Shown one piece after another: positions 51,440-59,996 of a stretch of 64,000 bases of DNA. The position numbers were made by a program, and so were the translations under genes. Location: the NCBI GenBank assembly GCA_964627455.1, contig CAZVKC010000028.1:1-64000 (forward strand), given 5' to 3'. Origin of the DNA: F-183 sp964627455. Its GTDB lineage: Bacteria; Acidobacteriota; Terriglobia; Bryobacterales; Bryobacteraceae. The notes beneath the pieces are model-generated. The model ran no database searches. It saw nothing but the letters and a program-made list of their open reading frames with translations, and was not told the origin of the DNA. Every line of letters begins with the position of its first letter. Position 1 is the stretch's first letter.

Positions 51440-52273
51440 CTAATGGCTCCCTCTGGTTCCGGTCTTGCGTTCCGCATCGGGGAACTCGACCACCTTCTCG
51501 ACTGGTTTCTTCAACGCTTCGAGACTCGAACGGAGAGCCTCCATGATATCGACGACCGGGGCAAGCTCTTCGGCTTCCGGCGCGGCGACGACTTCCTGGC
51601 CCGCAATCTTCGCGTCGATCATGGCGCGCAGATTCGTGCGGTAGTTGTCGGAAAACCTGGATGGCTCGAACGAACCGACCATGTTGTCGATCAGCATCTG
51701 CGCCATCGCGACTTCTTTGTCTTTGACGAGTTCGTTGTTGGTGCGGAACTCATCGGTGGCGCGGATCTCGTCCTGGTAATACATCGTGTGCAGCAGCAGT
51801 CCGTGACGGCCGGGCCGGACGATGACAATGTGTTCGCGCTGATGCATGGTCGCCTTGGCGATGCCGACGCATCCGGTACGCTTCAATGCTTCGAACAGCA
51901 GGGTATACGGCTTTTCGCCAGCCTCTTCGGGCTGCACGTAGTAGGAGCTTTCGAGATAGACGGGGTCCATCTCTTCCTGCTTGACGAATTCCAGGATCTC
52001 CATGACCTTGGCCGTCTTGGGCTGCATCTTTTTGATGTCTTCATCCTCGATGACGACATACTTGCCCTTCTCGTACTCGTAGCCTTTGACAATCTCGCTG
52101 CGTTCAATTGGTTTGTCTTCGGCGGCGCAATACAGCACCTGTCGAATCCGCGAGTTGTCTTTCTTATGGAGCTGGTTGAAGCCGATGGTCTCCGAACGCG
52201 CGGCGACCGAGAGGCGGACCGGGATCGAGACCAGTCCGAACGTGATATGACCTTTCCAGACGTTCGCAGCCAT
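51440..52273 (-). CDS. ku: Ku homodimer protein for non-homologous end joining
   Basis: A 277-residue bacterial Ku. The core starts MAANVWKGHITFGLVSIPVR and includes LHKKDNSRIRQVLYC and GYEYEKGKYVVIEDEDI, with the expected beta-barrel ring pattern to about residue 230. A C-terminal extension of about 40 residues is acidic, unlike the Lys-rich tails of some Ku proteins. It binds DNA ends and recruits LigD; no ligD is in the window. The start is ATG 52273 with gagg ahead, four codons inside the longest frame. The next gene on the other strand starts 49 bases away. Confidence 0.95.
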   Translation of the reverse strand: MAANVWKGHITFGLVSIPVRLSVAARSETIGFNQLHKKDNSRIRQVLYCAAEDKPIERSEIVKGYEYEKGKYVVIEDEDIKKMQPKTAKVMEILEFVKQEEMDPVYLESSYYVQPEEAGEKPYTLLFEALKRTGCVGIAKATMHQREHIVIVRPGRHGLLLHTMYYQDEIRATDEFRTNNELVKDKEVAMAQMLIDNMVGSFEPSRFSDNYRTNLRAMIDAKIAGQEVVAAPEAEELAPVVDIMEALRSSLEALKKPVEKVVEFPDAERKTGTRGSH

Positions 52274-52322
52274 CTTGAACCTCATTATGACATTGGCGAT
52301 CCAGGTGCACTCGGGAAAGTCG

Positions 52323-52859
52323 ATGTTTCAGTCGATCCAAACCAAAATCGCAGCCACACGGCTCCTGGCAAAGGCGCAGGCGACTGCAAAATCCAGCCAA
52401 GTGCAACAAAAGGCGGGGTCGTATTTCTCGAACGTCATCGACTCGGTGTCCACGGCCACGAGCAACGCGACAAATCGAGCTACTCAGGTGGCAAAGTCGG
52501 CGAGCGGCATCGCCAAAATTTCGTCGCGACCGGAAGTCGCCAGCGCCAAAAGTTCGACGGTGTCGACGAAGGCATTGGACGGCTCCACACCACAAACGCC
52601 TGTCGATGTGTTGAACGCTGCATTGGAGGCGGCCGGGCTGATCCCGTCGCAGTTCAAGGTAGAGTCTCACGAGGAATGGGTCGTGTATCCGGGTCCCGGT
52701 GGAGGCTACATGCACCGGTATACCAACGTGCAGCTACCGAATGGAAGGCAGGAGAATTTCTCGACCGATCTGATGGCGCGCTATCCGGAGATCACAGTAA
52801 ATGAGATCAAGAGGATTCTGCGAATTGGCAACGGGGATCCGAACTCGGGGATGTTCTAA
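52323..52859 (+). CDS. hypothetical protein with C-terminal conserved domain
   Basis: A 178-residue protein from ATG 52323. The N-terminal half is a low-complexity Ala/Ser/Thr/Lys-rich region (KAQATAKSSQVQQKAGS). The C-terminal ~80 residues are more ordered: DVLNAALEAAGLIPSQFKV, VVYPGPGGGYMHRYTNVQLP, NFSTDLMARYPEITVNEIK. I recall similar short hypothetical proteins in Solibacter-like genomes but no function. The frame is also open from 52287 and 52275; I prefer 52323 because the others crowd the Ku start. Confidence 0.55.
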   Translation: MFQSIQTKIAATRLLAKAQATAKSSQVQQKAGSYFSNVIDSVSTATSNATNRATQVAKSASGIAKISSRPEVASAKSSTVSTKALDGSTPQTPVDVLNAALEAAGLIPSQFKVESHEEWVVYPGPGGGYMHRYTNVQLPNGRQENFSTDLMARYPEITVNEIKRILRIGNGDPNSGMF

Positions 52860-52871
52860 CCATGCGTCTCG

Positions 52872-53780
52872 CTATCCGATGCTGGATTGTTTCTTCAACA
52901 ACTCGAGGTCGTCGAGGGTCTTCGGCCAGGCGGAGCCGAGTAATCGTGATAAAGCGCGGTCGGCTAGCAATTTTCCGCCGGTTTGGCATTGTGGACAGTA
53001 GTTGGTTTCGTTGTCGGCGTAACGGATCCGCTGGATCTGCTCGCCGCAGGTGGGACAGGCGAGTCCATACCTGCCATGGGCCGCCATTTCCGGCCGGAAT
53101 GCAGTGACCTTCTCGGGGAAGCCGTCACCGGTCTGCTCGCGTAAACGGTTGGTCCATTCGATGAGGCTCTCGCGGGTCGCGTGGTAGAGACGCTCGATGT
53201 CTGCGGCATTGAGCTTGTGCGTCAACGCGATAGGCGAGAGCTTCGCGCGATGCAGGATCTCATCGGAATAGGCGTTGCCGATGCCGCTGAACGTGCGCGG
53301 ATCGGTGAGCACGCGCTTCAGCGTGTGGTTGCCTGCGAGGAGCACCGCCTTGAACTCGGCGAGTGTTGCGGTGAGAGGTTCGATGCCGCCGGGGTCGAGC
53401 GATACGGGATCGGCGACGACATGGAGAGAGGCGCGTCGCTTCGATCCGGCCTCGGTGAGAAGTAGCGTGCCCGAAGAGAAGTCGAACGCGGCGAGTCCGC
53501 GCTTGCCGCCTGGTATCGCAGCGCGTTGCATCGATTTCCAGTGCAGGCGTCCGGCAATCATCAAATGCAGGACGAGCCAGGGTCCATCTTCGAGGCCGAT
53601 TGCAATGCGTTTGCCGACGCGGCGCAACTGCGCGACCGGCTTGCCTTCCGCGGCGCGCAAAGGTGGATCCACGGTGCGCAGCAGGAAGGGGCTCGCGAGG
53701 CGAACACCATGCAGCGTCTGGCCGAGGATCCGCTTCTCGAGGGCTTCGAGGTAGATCTCAATATCCGGAAGTTCAGGCAA
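52872..53780 (-). CDS. mutM: Fpg/Nei-family DNA glycosylase
   Basis: A 302-residue base-excision repair glycosylase/AP lyase. It has the catalytic N-terminus MPELPDIE (Pro2, Glu3), the beta-sandwich lysine in RRVGKRIAIGL, the helix-two-turn-helix (TFSGIGNAYSDEILHRAKLS) and a C-terminal zinc finger (CPTCG ... YCPQCQ). In the zinc finger the arginine that normally contacts DNA is replaced: the loop reads DNETNYC where E. coli Fpg has QRATFYC. It therefore belongs to a divergent Fpg/Nei subgroup and may have different lesion preference. It lies close to Ku, forming a small DNA-repair neighbourhood. Confidence 0.88.
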   Translation of the reverse strand: MPELPDIEIYLEALEKRILGQTLHGVRLASPFLLRTVDPPLRAAEGKPVAQLRRVGKRIAIGLEDGPWLVLHLMIAGRLHWKSMQRAAIPGGKRGLAAFDFSSGTLLLTEAGSKRRASLHVVADPVSLDPGGIEPLTATLAEFKAVLLAGNHTLKRVLTDPRTFSGIGNAYSDEILHRAKLSPIALTHKLNAADIERLYHATRESLIEWTNRLREQTGDGFPEKVTAFRPEMAAHGRYGLACPTCGEQIQRIRYADNETNYCPQCQTGGKLLADRALSRLLGSAWPKTLDDLELLKKQSSIG

Positions 53781-53827
53781 TCGAGATCAGCGTAACGCTT
53801 CGCGCGGTAAAATTGAGAAGAACCCTC

Positions 53828-55045
53828 ATGTCGCAGCGACGACGCCCGATTTGTTCGCCGTGGACGGCCGCCGCAGGCGCACTGCTATTCGTAACCTCGT
53901 TTACCGCCTGGGCCGAAACGTTCGTGGTGTTGCCATTCGCGAACCTGAGCCGCACGGCGAATCTCGACTGGATTGGCGAAAGCATCGCTGATGACCTGCG
54001 CGAGACACTGGCGGCGCAGGGCGTCATCCTGCTCGATCGGACGGATCGTGAGGAGGCGTACCGGCGGCTGGGTATTCGCCAGAACGTGCTGCTGACACGT
54101 GCCAGCATCATCAAAATAGCTGAGGCTCTGGACGCCGAGCAGGTGATATACGGCGAGTTCGAATTCATCCCCGCTCCACCCAACACGGCAGGATCAAGAG
54201 GGACTTTGCGGCTTACCGGACACATGCTGGATCGCAAGAGCCTGCGGCAAGGCCCTGAGTTCACAGAGCTTGGCGGGCTCGAAGACCTTGCGGTGATCCA
54301 GACGCGCATGAACTGGCGGGTCCTGTCGACTTTGCAGCCGGCTTCGACGCCTTTACTCGAGGAGTTTCTGAAGTCGCGGCCTCCGACGCGGCTCGACGCA
54401 GTCGAGAACTTTGTTCGTGGGCTTCTGGCAACGAATTATGAGACCCGGCATCGCTACTATACGACGGCGCTGCGCATCGATCCAACGCTCTCGCGCGTGC
54501 ATTTCCGTTTGGGGTTGATGCATTACGAGAGGAAAGAATACAAGCTCGCTGTCGACGAACTGGCGCAGGTGCTTCCGAAAAATTCACATTATCGCGAATC
54601 GCAGTTTTTCATCGGCATTTGCCGCTTTCATCTCAGCGACTTTGCGGGAGCCCAGACTGCTTTTGAAGAGGTCGCCCGTGATGTGCCGCTCAGCGAAGTG
54701 TTGAACAACATCGGCGTGGCTCAGGCTCGAAGGAATCTGCCGGATGCTCTCGACACATTGCAAAAGGCCCTCGAGGGCGACCCGGCAGATTCCGTTTATC
54801 GATTCAACGTCGGACTCGCCTATTGGAGGCGTGCACGCTTTGCCGAGGCGGCGGAACAATTTCAGGTCGCGGTCGATCGCGATCCAGCCGATGCGGAAGC
54901 CAAGGCGATGTTGGCGCGCAGCCAGAACCGGATCGGTCCGAGGCCCCAGGACCGCCTTGAGATTCGGGAACGCCTGAAGACGGGCTATGAAGAAACGGCA
55001 TGGCTCCAACTCAAGAGTATGTTGCAGCCGGCCAAGCCGGAATAA
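53828..55045 (+). CDS. exported TolB-N-like/TPR protein
   Basis: A 405-residue protein with a signal peptide (RRPICSPWTAAAGALLFVTS). The first domain (about 30-165) has the TolB-N-like pattern FVVLPFANLSRTANLDWIG with SIADDLRETLAAQGVILLDR. TPR-type helices follow from about residue 200 (DPTLSRVHFRLGLMHYERKE, LSEVLNNIGVAQARRNLPDA, DSVYRFNVGLAYWRRARFAE). It may assemble a periplasmic complex. The PP2C gene and three secreted genes follow on the same strand. ATG 53828 is chosen because the signal peptide begins there; the frame upstream is antisense to the glycosylase gene. Confidence 0.78.
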   Translation: MSQRRRPICSPWTAAAGALLFVTSFTAWAETFVVLPFANLSRTANLDWIGESIADDLRETLAAQGVILLDRTDREEAYRRLGIRQNVLLTRASIIKIAEALDAEQVIYGEFEFIPAPPNTAGSRGTLRLTGHMLDRKSLRQGPEFTELGGLEDLAVIQTRMNWRVLSTLQPASTPLLEEFLKSRPPTRLDAVENFVRGLLATNYETRHRYYTTALRIDPTLSRVHFRLGLMHYERKEYKLAVDELAQVLPKNSHYRESQFFIGICRFHLSDFAGAQTAFEEVARDVPLSEVLNNIGVAQARRNLPDALDTLQKALEGDPADSVYRFNVGLAYWRRARFAEAAEQFQVAVDRDPADAEAKAMLARSQNRIGPRPQDRLEIRERLKTGYEETAWLQLKSMLQPAKPE

Positions 55046-55101
55046 AAGAAGTGAGAGCAGCAACACGCAAGCGTCGTGAAACAGGTATAATCGGGAAGTT
55101 C

Positions 55102-55905
55102 ATGGTCGAAGCTTTTGGTTTGTCCGACCTCGGTTGCGTCCGGTCGAACAATGAGGATTACTACCTGATGGCCCCCAACATCGGCCTTTATGTGCTGGCC
55201 GATGGGATGGGCGGAGCAGCTGCGGGCGAACGCGCATCCAAGCTTGCGGCCGAGAAGGTCTGGGAAGTTATCTACAACCATGGTGAGAACGCCGGTATCG
55301 AAGTTCTCGCTGAAGCCTTCGAGCAAGCCAATCAGTGCGTCATCAACGAAGCTGCCATGGACGCCAGCCTCGACGGCATGGGCACGACCTTGGTCAGCGT
55401 GTTGGAAGCCGGCGACGAAATGCTGATCGCGAGCGTAGGCGACAGCCGCGCCTACCTCTTTCAGGAAAACCAGCTTGCCAGCATCACGGCGGATCAAACC
55501 TGGGTCCAGGAAGTCGGCCGGCGCTTGGGGATCGACGAAGAGAATCTCAAAACGCACCCGATGCGCCACGTCCTGACCATGGCGATCGGCGTCAGCCAGC
55601 AGCTCCGCATCAACACCTATCGTGTGCGTCCCCTGATCGGTTCGCAGATCCTGCTTTGCAGCGACGGACTGCACGGCGTCATTGATGACCATATGATCGC
55701 CCGCATCCTCGCCAGCGATAGTTCGCTCGAAGAGAAGTGCAACACGCTGATCAACTCAGCGAAGGCGAACGGTGGACCCGATAACGTGACTACTGTGCTG
55801 TTGCGGATCGTAGCACCTCCTGAGGATAGTAATTCCGAGGAAGTGATTACTCTCGAAACGCCCGCGGTTACTCCTACTCCCAGCGACACCCTCAAATTAG
55901 GCTGA
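55102..55905 (+). CDS. PP2C-family Ser/Thr protein phosphatase
   Basis: A 267-residue PPM-type phosphatase (PrpC/Stp-like). Metal-binding and catalytic motifs are in order: GCVRSNNEDYYLM, LADGMGGAAAGERAS, GMGTTLVSVL, SVGDSRAYLF, LLCSDGLHGV and GGPDNVTTVLL. It dephosphorylates Ser/Thr residues and probably opposes a Hanks-type kinase encoded elsewhere. The C-terminal 25 residues are Pro/Thr-rich. I place the start at ATG 55102, where the domain begins; the frame upstream to 55000 overlaps the TPR gene. TATAAT at 55086-55091 gives it a possible own promoter. Confidence 0.92.
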   Translation: MVEAFGLSDLGCVRSNNEDYYLMAPNIGLYVLADGMGGAAAGERASKLAAEKVWEVIYNHGENAGIEVLAEAFEQANQCVINEAAMDASLDGMGTTLVSVLEAGDEMLIASVGDSRAYLFQENQLASITADQTWVQEVGRRLGIDEENLKTHPMRHVLTMAIGVSQQLRINTYRVRPLIGSQILLCSDGLHGVIDDHMIARILASDSSLEEKCNTLINSAKANGGPDNVTTVLLRIVAPPEDSNSEEVITLETPAVTPTPSDTLKLG

Positions 55906-55937
55906 GATAAATCGCCTCGTCCGGCCACTAAGTTGGC

Positions 55938-56594
55938 GTGAGGCCCGTTTTTTCCACCATCTGCGGCGCTCTGCTTTTTGCCGGTGGCTGCGCCTGGGCA
56001 GCCGAAGATGCCGGCGCAAGCGAGGGCGCCAGTCCCCTGATTCTCCAGATTCGCGTGATTGAAGGAGACTCCGCCAGCTACGCAGCGGGTTCGCGTTCCA
56101 TCAAAGGGATCACCGTCGAAGTGACGGATGAGGCAGGGCTGCCCGTATCCGGCGCTGCCGTGAGTTTCCGGCTCCCGGAGGACGGCCCCACCGGGCTCTT
56201 CCAGAATGGCGCGCGAACGGAGATTGCTTCGACCTCCGCCTCGGGGCGCGCCACGGTGTGGGGCATGAAGTGGAATCGTATCCCCGGATCTCTTGTGGTC
56301 CGCGTCACGGCGGCCAAGGGTGAAACCCGAGCCGGTGCGCTCGTGACGCAAATCCTGGTCGAGCCATCCCAGGCGAACACAGCGGCCCTCGCCGGAAAAC
56401 GCGATCCCGTGCCGGGATACCGGATCCGGCCGAACCGCCGCTGGCTCCTCGTCTCTGCGCTGGCTGCCGCTGCAGCCGGGGGCGGACTCGCATTCGGCGC
56501 CCGCTCCGGCAGCGCCGCCGGAGCCGGGGTTTCCGCTGCCGGATCCAATTCGGCAATCGTCATCGGTTCTCCATCCATATCCGTAGGGAGGTAG
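55938..56594 (+). CDS. exported Ig-like-domain protein with C-terminal membrane segment
   Basis: A 218-residue protein starting at GTG 55938. A signal peptide (STICGALLFAGGCAWA) is followed by a Big_1-like Ig domain (ITVEVTDEAGLPVSGAAVSF, GLFQNGARTEIASTSASGRA) and a membrane or glycine-zipper segment near residues 168-190 (RWLLVSALAAAAAGGGLAFG). It is the first of three closely packed genes; its stop overlaps a GTG codon of the next frame and a gggagg ribosome binding site lies just before it. It is probably envelope-associated. No function is recognised. Confidence 0.7.
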   Translation: MRPVFSTICGALLFAGGCAWAAEDAGASEGASPLILQIRVIEGDSASYAAGSRSIKGITVEVTDEAGLPVSGAAVSFRLPEDGPTGLFQNGARTEIASTSASGRATVWGMKWNRIPGSLVVRVTAAKGETRAGALVTQILVEPSQANTAALAGKRDPVPGYRIRPNRRWLLVSALAAAAAGGGLAFGARSGSAAGAGVSAAGSNSAIVIGSPSISVGR

Positions 56595-56602
56595 TGACCC
56601 CT

Positions 56603-57421
56603 ATGCCACTCCTGAAACCTCTTCTCGCCGCCGCGCCCGCCTTCTGGCTATTCGTCGCCAATGCCTCGATCGACGCGCCCCGCCTTGGGTTCGTGTTGCT
56701 TCCGACCCGTGAGGTGTGGAGCCTCCGGGGTGTGACCGGAGCGTACTACTTCGGACAATTCGCCGGCGGAGCAGTCGATCATCTGACGTTCAATGGCAGC
56801 ATCGGCGTCCGGACCTCCGGCTCGCAAGCGAACCTGTTAGGAGCGAACGGAGAATTGCTGCGGACCGTCCAATTGGACGGTTCGAAGGTCCGGCGCGCCG
56901 GGCTCTCGACCATTGACGACTCGGCCTTTGTACTCACCCAGAGCGAGCTTTGGCGCATCGGACGTGACCGCGCCGACCGTTTCGCACTGGATGATCTGCC
57001 GGGTTTCGATGATGTCGCACAGGTCGTGGGAATCAGCGGCGCGGGTCCCTATGTCGAACTGGCCACAGCCGCGGAGGGGCAGATCAGCGTTCGCCGGATC
57101 TGGCTGGACGGCAGTGGGGAATCCATCCTGCGGGAAACATTCTCGGGGAATCCCCGGCAGTACCTGTTCCTTCCGGACGGTATGTCGCTGTGGTGTGAGG
57201 ATGGGGTCCTGTTTCTGCGCCGTGCGGACGGGTCGATGGTGTTCGTCGACACGGACGCTCCTGTAGCCCGAGTCGATTGGATCGGGCGAAATCTCGTTCA
57301 TGCGAGCGCGGCCGCTGGTGATTCGGACGAGCGGCATTTCGCCGTGCATCTTGGCGGAAACCCGAGCCTGCCTCAGGACGTGTTTCTGAAAGTCAACCAA
57401 CTGCCGGAGAGTCCACAATGA
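56603..57421 (+). CDS. exported beta-propeller-like protein of unknown function
   Basis: A 272-residue protein. The N-terminus (MPLLKPLLAAAPAFWLFVAN) is a signal peptide. The rest is beta-strand-rich, with short repeating units such as LGFVLLPTREVWSLRGVTG, NPRQYLFLPDGMSLWCEDGV and VDTDAPVARVDWIGRNLVH that look like propeller blades. ATG 56603 is preferred to GTG 56594 because the gggagg sequence is eleven bases from the ATG but only two from the GTG. It overlaps the next gene by four bases (ATGA). Confidence 0.65.
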   Translation: MPLLKPLLAAAPAFWLFVANASIDAPRLGFVLLPTREVWSLRGVTGAYYFGQFAGGAVDHLTFNGSIGVRTSGSQANLLGANGELLRTVQLDGSKVRRAGLSTIDDSAFVLTQSELWRIGRDRADRFALDDLPGFDDVAQVVGISGAGPYVELATAAEGQISVRRIWLDGSGESILRETFSGNPRQYLFLPDGMSLWCEDGVLFLRRADGSMVFVDTDAPVARVDWIGRNLVHASAAAGDSDERHFAVHLGGNPSLPQDVFLKVNQLPESPQ

Positions 57422-58830
57422 GGTCCTGCGTCATATTCCTGCTGACCGCGGCGGCGACGGTCGCTCTATGCCAGGCGCAGGTCAAGTTGTACGTTGTGCT
57501 GGATGCGGCCACCGGTTCGGAGCGCGAAGTCACGGGAAGCGTATTCGACGTTGGCACGGCAGGTTCCGGAGACACGTTGCAGACACGCTTCCGCATGCGC
57601 AATACCGGCACGACCACACAGCAGGTCCAGAGTATACGGGCTGCGGGACAAGGGTTTACACTCTCGACGCCGCCGCTGCCCTACACCTTGGCGCCGAACG
57701 GACTACCGCTCGATTTCACCGTGCGATTCTCGGCGGTGGGCGGGGGATCCTACAGCGCGAACCTCACAGCTGGAACGATTTCTGTCCTGTTGCGCGCCAC
57801 GGTCGTGGCGGCGCCGACGCTGGTAACCGAATCTGCTTCCGGAGTTCGCAGCGATATCGCCGCGGGATCCACCGTCGCGCTCGGCAACGTGCAGCGCGGA
57901 CAGAAACTGACTCGCACCTTCTGGCTGGAAAACCGCAACGGATCGCGAATCACAGTTCGGTCGGTCACCTTCACGGGCATCGCGTCAGGGCTGTTCGTGT
58001 ACCGGGGTCCGAGCCTGCCGGTGGACATCCTCGACGGAGGTTCACAGCAGTTCGATATCGAATTCACTCCGCCGGCCAGCCAGCAGTATACGGCGACCCT
58101 CAGTATCGACGGCCGAGCCTTTGGACTCACCGCATCCGGGATCGATCCCCCTTTACCCGCACCATCGATTGCTGTCGAGCCGTCGCCTCTGGGCGAACGC
58201 CAATACAAGCTGACGATGCGGCTCGCGGCGCCGGCGCCGTCCGCGCTGAGCGGGGGCGTGCAAATGGAGTTCCGGCCGGCAAGTTCAGTTGTTGGGGTGG
58301 ATGACGATCCCGGAGTTCGTTTCCTCAGTAGCGGAGGACGTTCGCTAAGCGTCGTGACCCGCCGCGACGACGACGCCATCTGGTTGACGAACAACGTGAA
58401 GGATCCAGTCTTTCAGGCAGGCACGACGGCTGGCGAGATTCTGTTCACCCTGGCAATCGGAGGGCACAAGATCACGTACACGATGCCCATCGCGCCCGCG
58501 GCGGTGAGCATTGATACAGCCCTGGCGGGCCGGCGAACACAGGATCTTGATGTGACCATCACGGGATTCGACAACACGCGTACGATTTCGCAAGCGGCGT
58601 TCACGTTCTTCGACACGAGCGGGCGGCCGATCGGACCCGGCGCGATCCTCGCCGACGTGCGGCGGGAGTTCGAGCGTTTCTTCGGTGCGTCCTCCAGGGA
58701 AAACGGTGGAATCTTCACGATGCGCGCCAGTTTCCCGGTGCAGGGTCCTGTGTCGCAGATTGCCGGCGTGGAAGTCGAGCTAACCAACAGCAGCGGATCT
58801 TCACGAACCCAACGCTTGACGTTCCCCTAG
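57418..58830 (+). CDS. secreted protein with ASH/Ig-like choice-of-anchor domains
   Basis: A 470-residue protein with a signal peptide (MRSCVIFLLTAAATVALCQA). Two tandem Ig-like units of the ASH/HYDIN type are visible. In the first, VFDVGTAGSGDTLQTRFRM leads to LPLDFTVRFSAVGGGSYSAN. In the second, VALGNVQRGQKLTRTFWLEN leads to QQFDIEFTPPASQQYTATL. A cohesin-like beta-sandwich region follows and ends with VEVELTNSSGSSRTQRLTF. It is translationally coupled to the preceding gene. A stable hairpin ends the transcript. Likely an adhesive or scaffold protein; no enzyme motif. Confidence 0.72.
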   Translation: MRSCVIFLLTAAATVALCQAQVKLYVVLDAATGSEREVTGSVFDVGTAGSGDTLQTRFRMRNTGTTTQQVQSIRAAGQGFTLSTPPLPYTLAPNGLPLDFTVRFSAVGGGSYSANLTAGTISVLLRATVVAAPTLVTESASGVRSDIAAGSTVALGNVQRGQKLTRTFWLENRNGSRITVRSVTFTGIASGLFVYRGPSLPVDILDGGSQQFDIEFTPPASQQYTATLSIDGRAFGLTASGIDPPLPAPSIAVEPSPLGERQYKLTMRLAAPAPSALSGGVQMEFRPASSVVGVDDDPGVRFLSSGGRSLSVVTRRDDDAIWLTNNVKDPVFQAGTTAGEILFTLAIGGHKITYTMPIAPAAVSIDTALAGRRTQDLDVTITGFDNTRTISQAAFTFFDTSGRPIGPGAILADVRREFERFFGASSRENGGIFTMRASFPVQGPVSQIAGVEVELTNSSGSSRTQRLTFP

Positions 58831-58848
58831 CGCACTCGCAATACCACC

Positions 58849-58892
58849 CGCCGCCGGTTTCGGGATCCGGGTAGACCTCGAAGCCGGCGGCG
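58849..58892 (+). terminator. long-stem hairpin after the secreted-protein cluster
   Basis: A 14-bp stem with one G-T pair (cgccgccggtttcg / cgaagccggcggcg, 58849-58862 and 58879-58892) is followed by tttcg. It lies between the convergent secreted-protein and cytochrome c genes. Confidence 0.6.
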
Positions 58893-58920
58893 TTTCGTGT
58901 GAGGGAGGAGACACCAACAG

Positions 58921-59337
58921 TTATTTCTTTTGCAGAGTTCCGATGTAGTCCACCAGGTTGTTGAGCCGGAGCCTCATTTCCGATTCCTTCTCAAAGCTCA
59001 TGAACACCGGGCCCCATACGGGCATTTCCTGCGAACCGTGCGCCGCGACCGACGCCTTGCCGTTCAGAACCGCGAGTACGTAGTCAGCCGGGTACTTGCC
59101 CTTGTGCGCCGACGCCAGAAGGCCGAGATCCTTTGGCGGCGCTTTGAGAGCGGCAATAGCAGGACCATCCCCTTTGCCTGTCAATCCATGGCATGACGCA
59201 CAGTAGGCTTTGTAGTTCTCCGCGCCCGACGCTCCCGAGATGGGTTTTACAGGCGTGATTTTCAACTTCTTCTCCTGAGCGGCCGATCCAGCCGCGAGAA
59301 ACAGCGACGCGACGAGGGCGACGATGAAGATTCTCAT
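58921..59337 (-). CDS. monohaem c-type cytochrome
   Basis: A 138-residue exported cytochrome c. A signal peptide (MRIFIVALVASLFLAAGSAA) precedes the haem site YCASCHGLTGKGDGPA at about residues 45-60. A Met ligand is available in SQEMPVWGP, and the C-terminal helix MRLRLNNLVDYIGTLQ is typical. It would carry electrons in the periplasm. The start is ATG 59337, five bases after aaggag; the upstream GTG in frame is too close to the ribosome binding site. Confidence 0.88.
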   Translation of the reverse strand: MRIFIVALVASLFLAAGSAAQEKKLKITPVKPISGASGAENYKAYCASCHGLTGKGDGPAIAALKAPPKDLGLLASAHKGKYPADYVLAVLNGKASVAAHGSQEMPVWGPVFMSFEKESEMRLRLNNLVDYIGTLQKK

Positions 59338-59397
59338 AAACACTCCTTCTGCAAATCCGAATTCGTTCCCCGCAGCAAGCCGCAGAGAGTGAGTGTG

Positions 59398-59811
59398 TCA
59401 GGCTGCGTAGGTCTTTTTGGAAGTCTCGGCCCGTTCCTGACAGGAGAGGCAATACTCTGTCCAAGGAATCGCTTTGAGCCGCGCCGGGGCGATCGATTCC
59501 CCGCAACTTTCGCAGGTCCCGAAATGGCCCGCCTCGATGCGGGCAAGGGCTGCATCGACGCGGTGCAGCAGTCTGGTGTGTCCTTCAACACGTTCACCGG
59601 CCAGTTCCCGCTCTTCGTCGGCGAGGATCTGATCCATGACCTCTTCCTGGCGTTCCACCAGCAATGCCTCGCGCAAATCAGGCTCATTCGCAAGCTTCGC
59701 CCGCTCCGTCAGCAAGCTTCGTTTCAGAGCAGTCAGCGCCCGGCCACGGAGAGCCTGACCATTCAGTTCTCTTGCAGCGTTGCTCCTGTTCCGGACCATT
59801 ACTTTGGGCAT
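59398..59811 (-). CDS. DksA/TraR-type C4 zinc-finger protein
   Basis: A 137-residue protein with an N-terminal helical part and a C-terminal zinc finger FGTCESCGESIAPARLKAIP followed by YCLSCQ, matching the DksA/TraR signature. The coiled-coil segment (LREALLVERQEEVMDQILAD) is present. The DxxDxA tip motif of true DksA is not evident, so its effect on RNA polymerase is uncertain. It may act as a stress-response transcription factor. It is divergent from the UspA-domain gene across about 185 bases. Confidence 0.85.
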   Translation of the reverse strand: MPKVMVRNRSNAARELNGQALRGRALTALKRSLLTERAKLANEPDLREALLVERQEEVMDQILADEERELAGERVEGHTRLLHRVDAALARIEAGHFGTCESCGESIAPARLKAIPWTEYCLSCQERAETSKKTYAA

Positions 59812-59996
59812 GATGACAACCTCACACTCGAATTACCCAGGCTTGCACGTCGGGCGCCACGGGGAATCCCCGAAATTCCTAGTCCGCACTGAACAATGGC
59901 CTTGGACCTGCGTCATTAGAGGCAAAACGCCTGTGGGCCTTGACGCAACCAATAAACCACTGAATTGGTGCGCGACGTGCACTGCGAAACAGCAAG

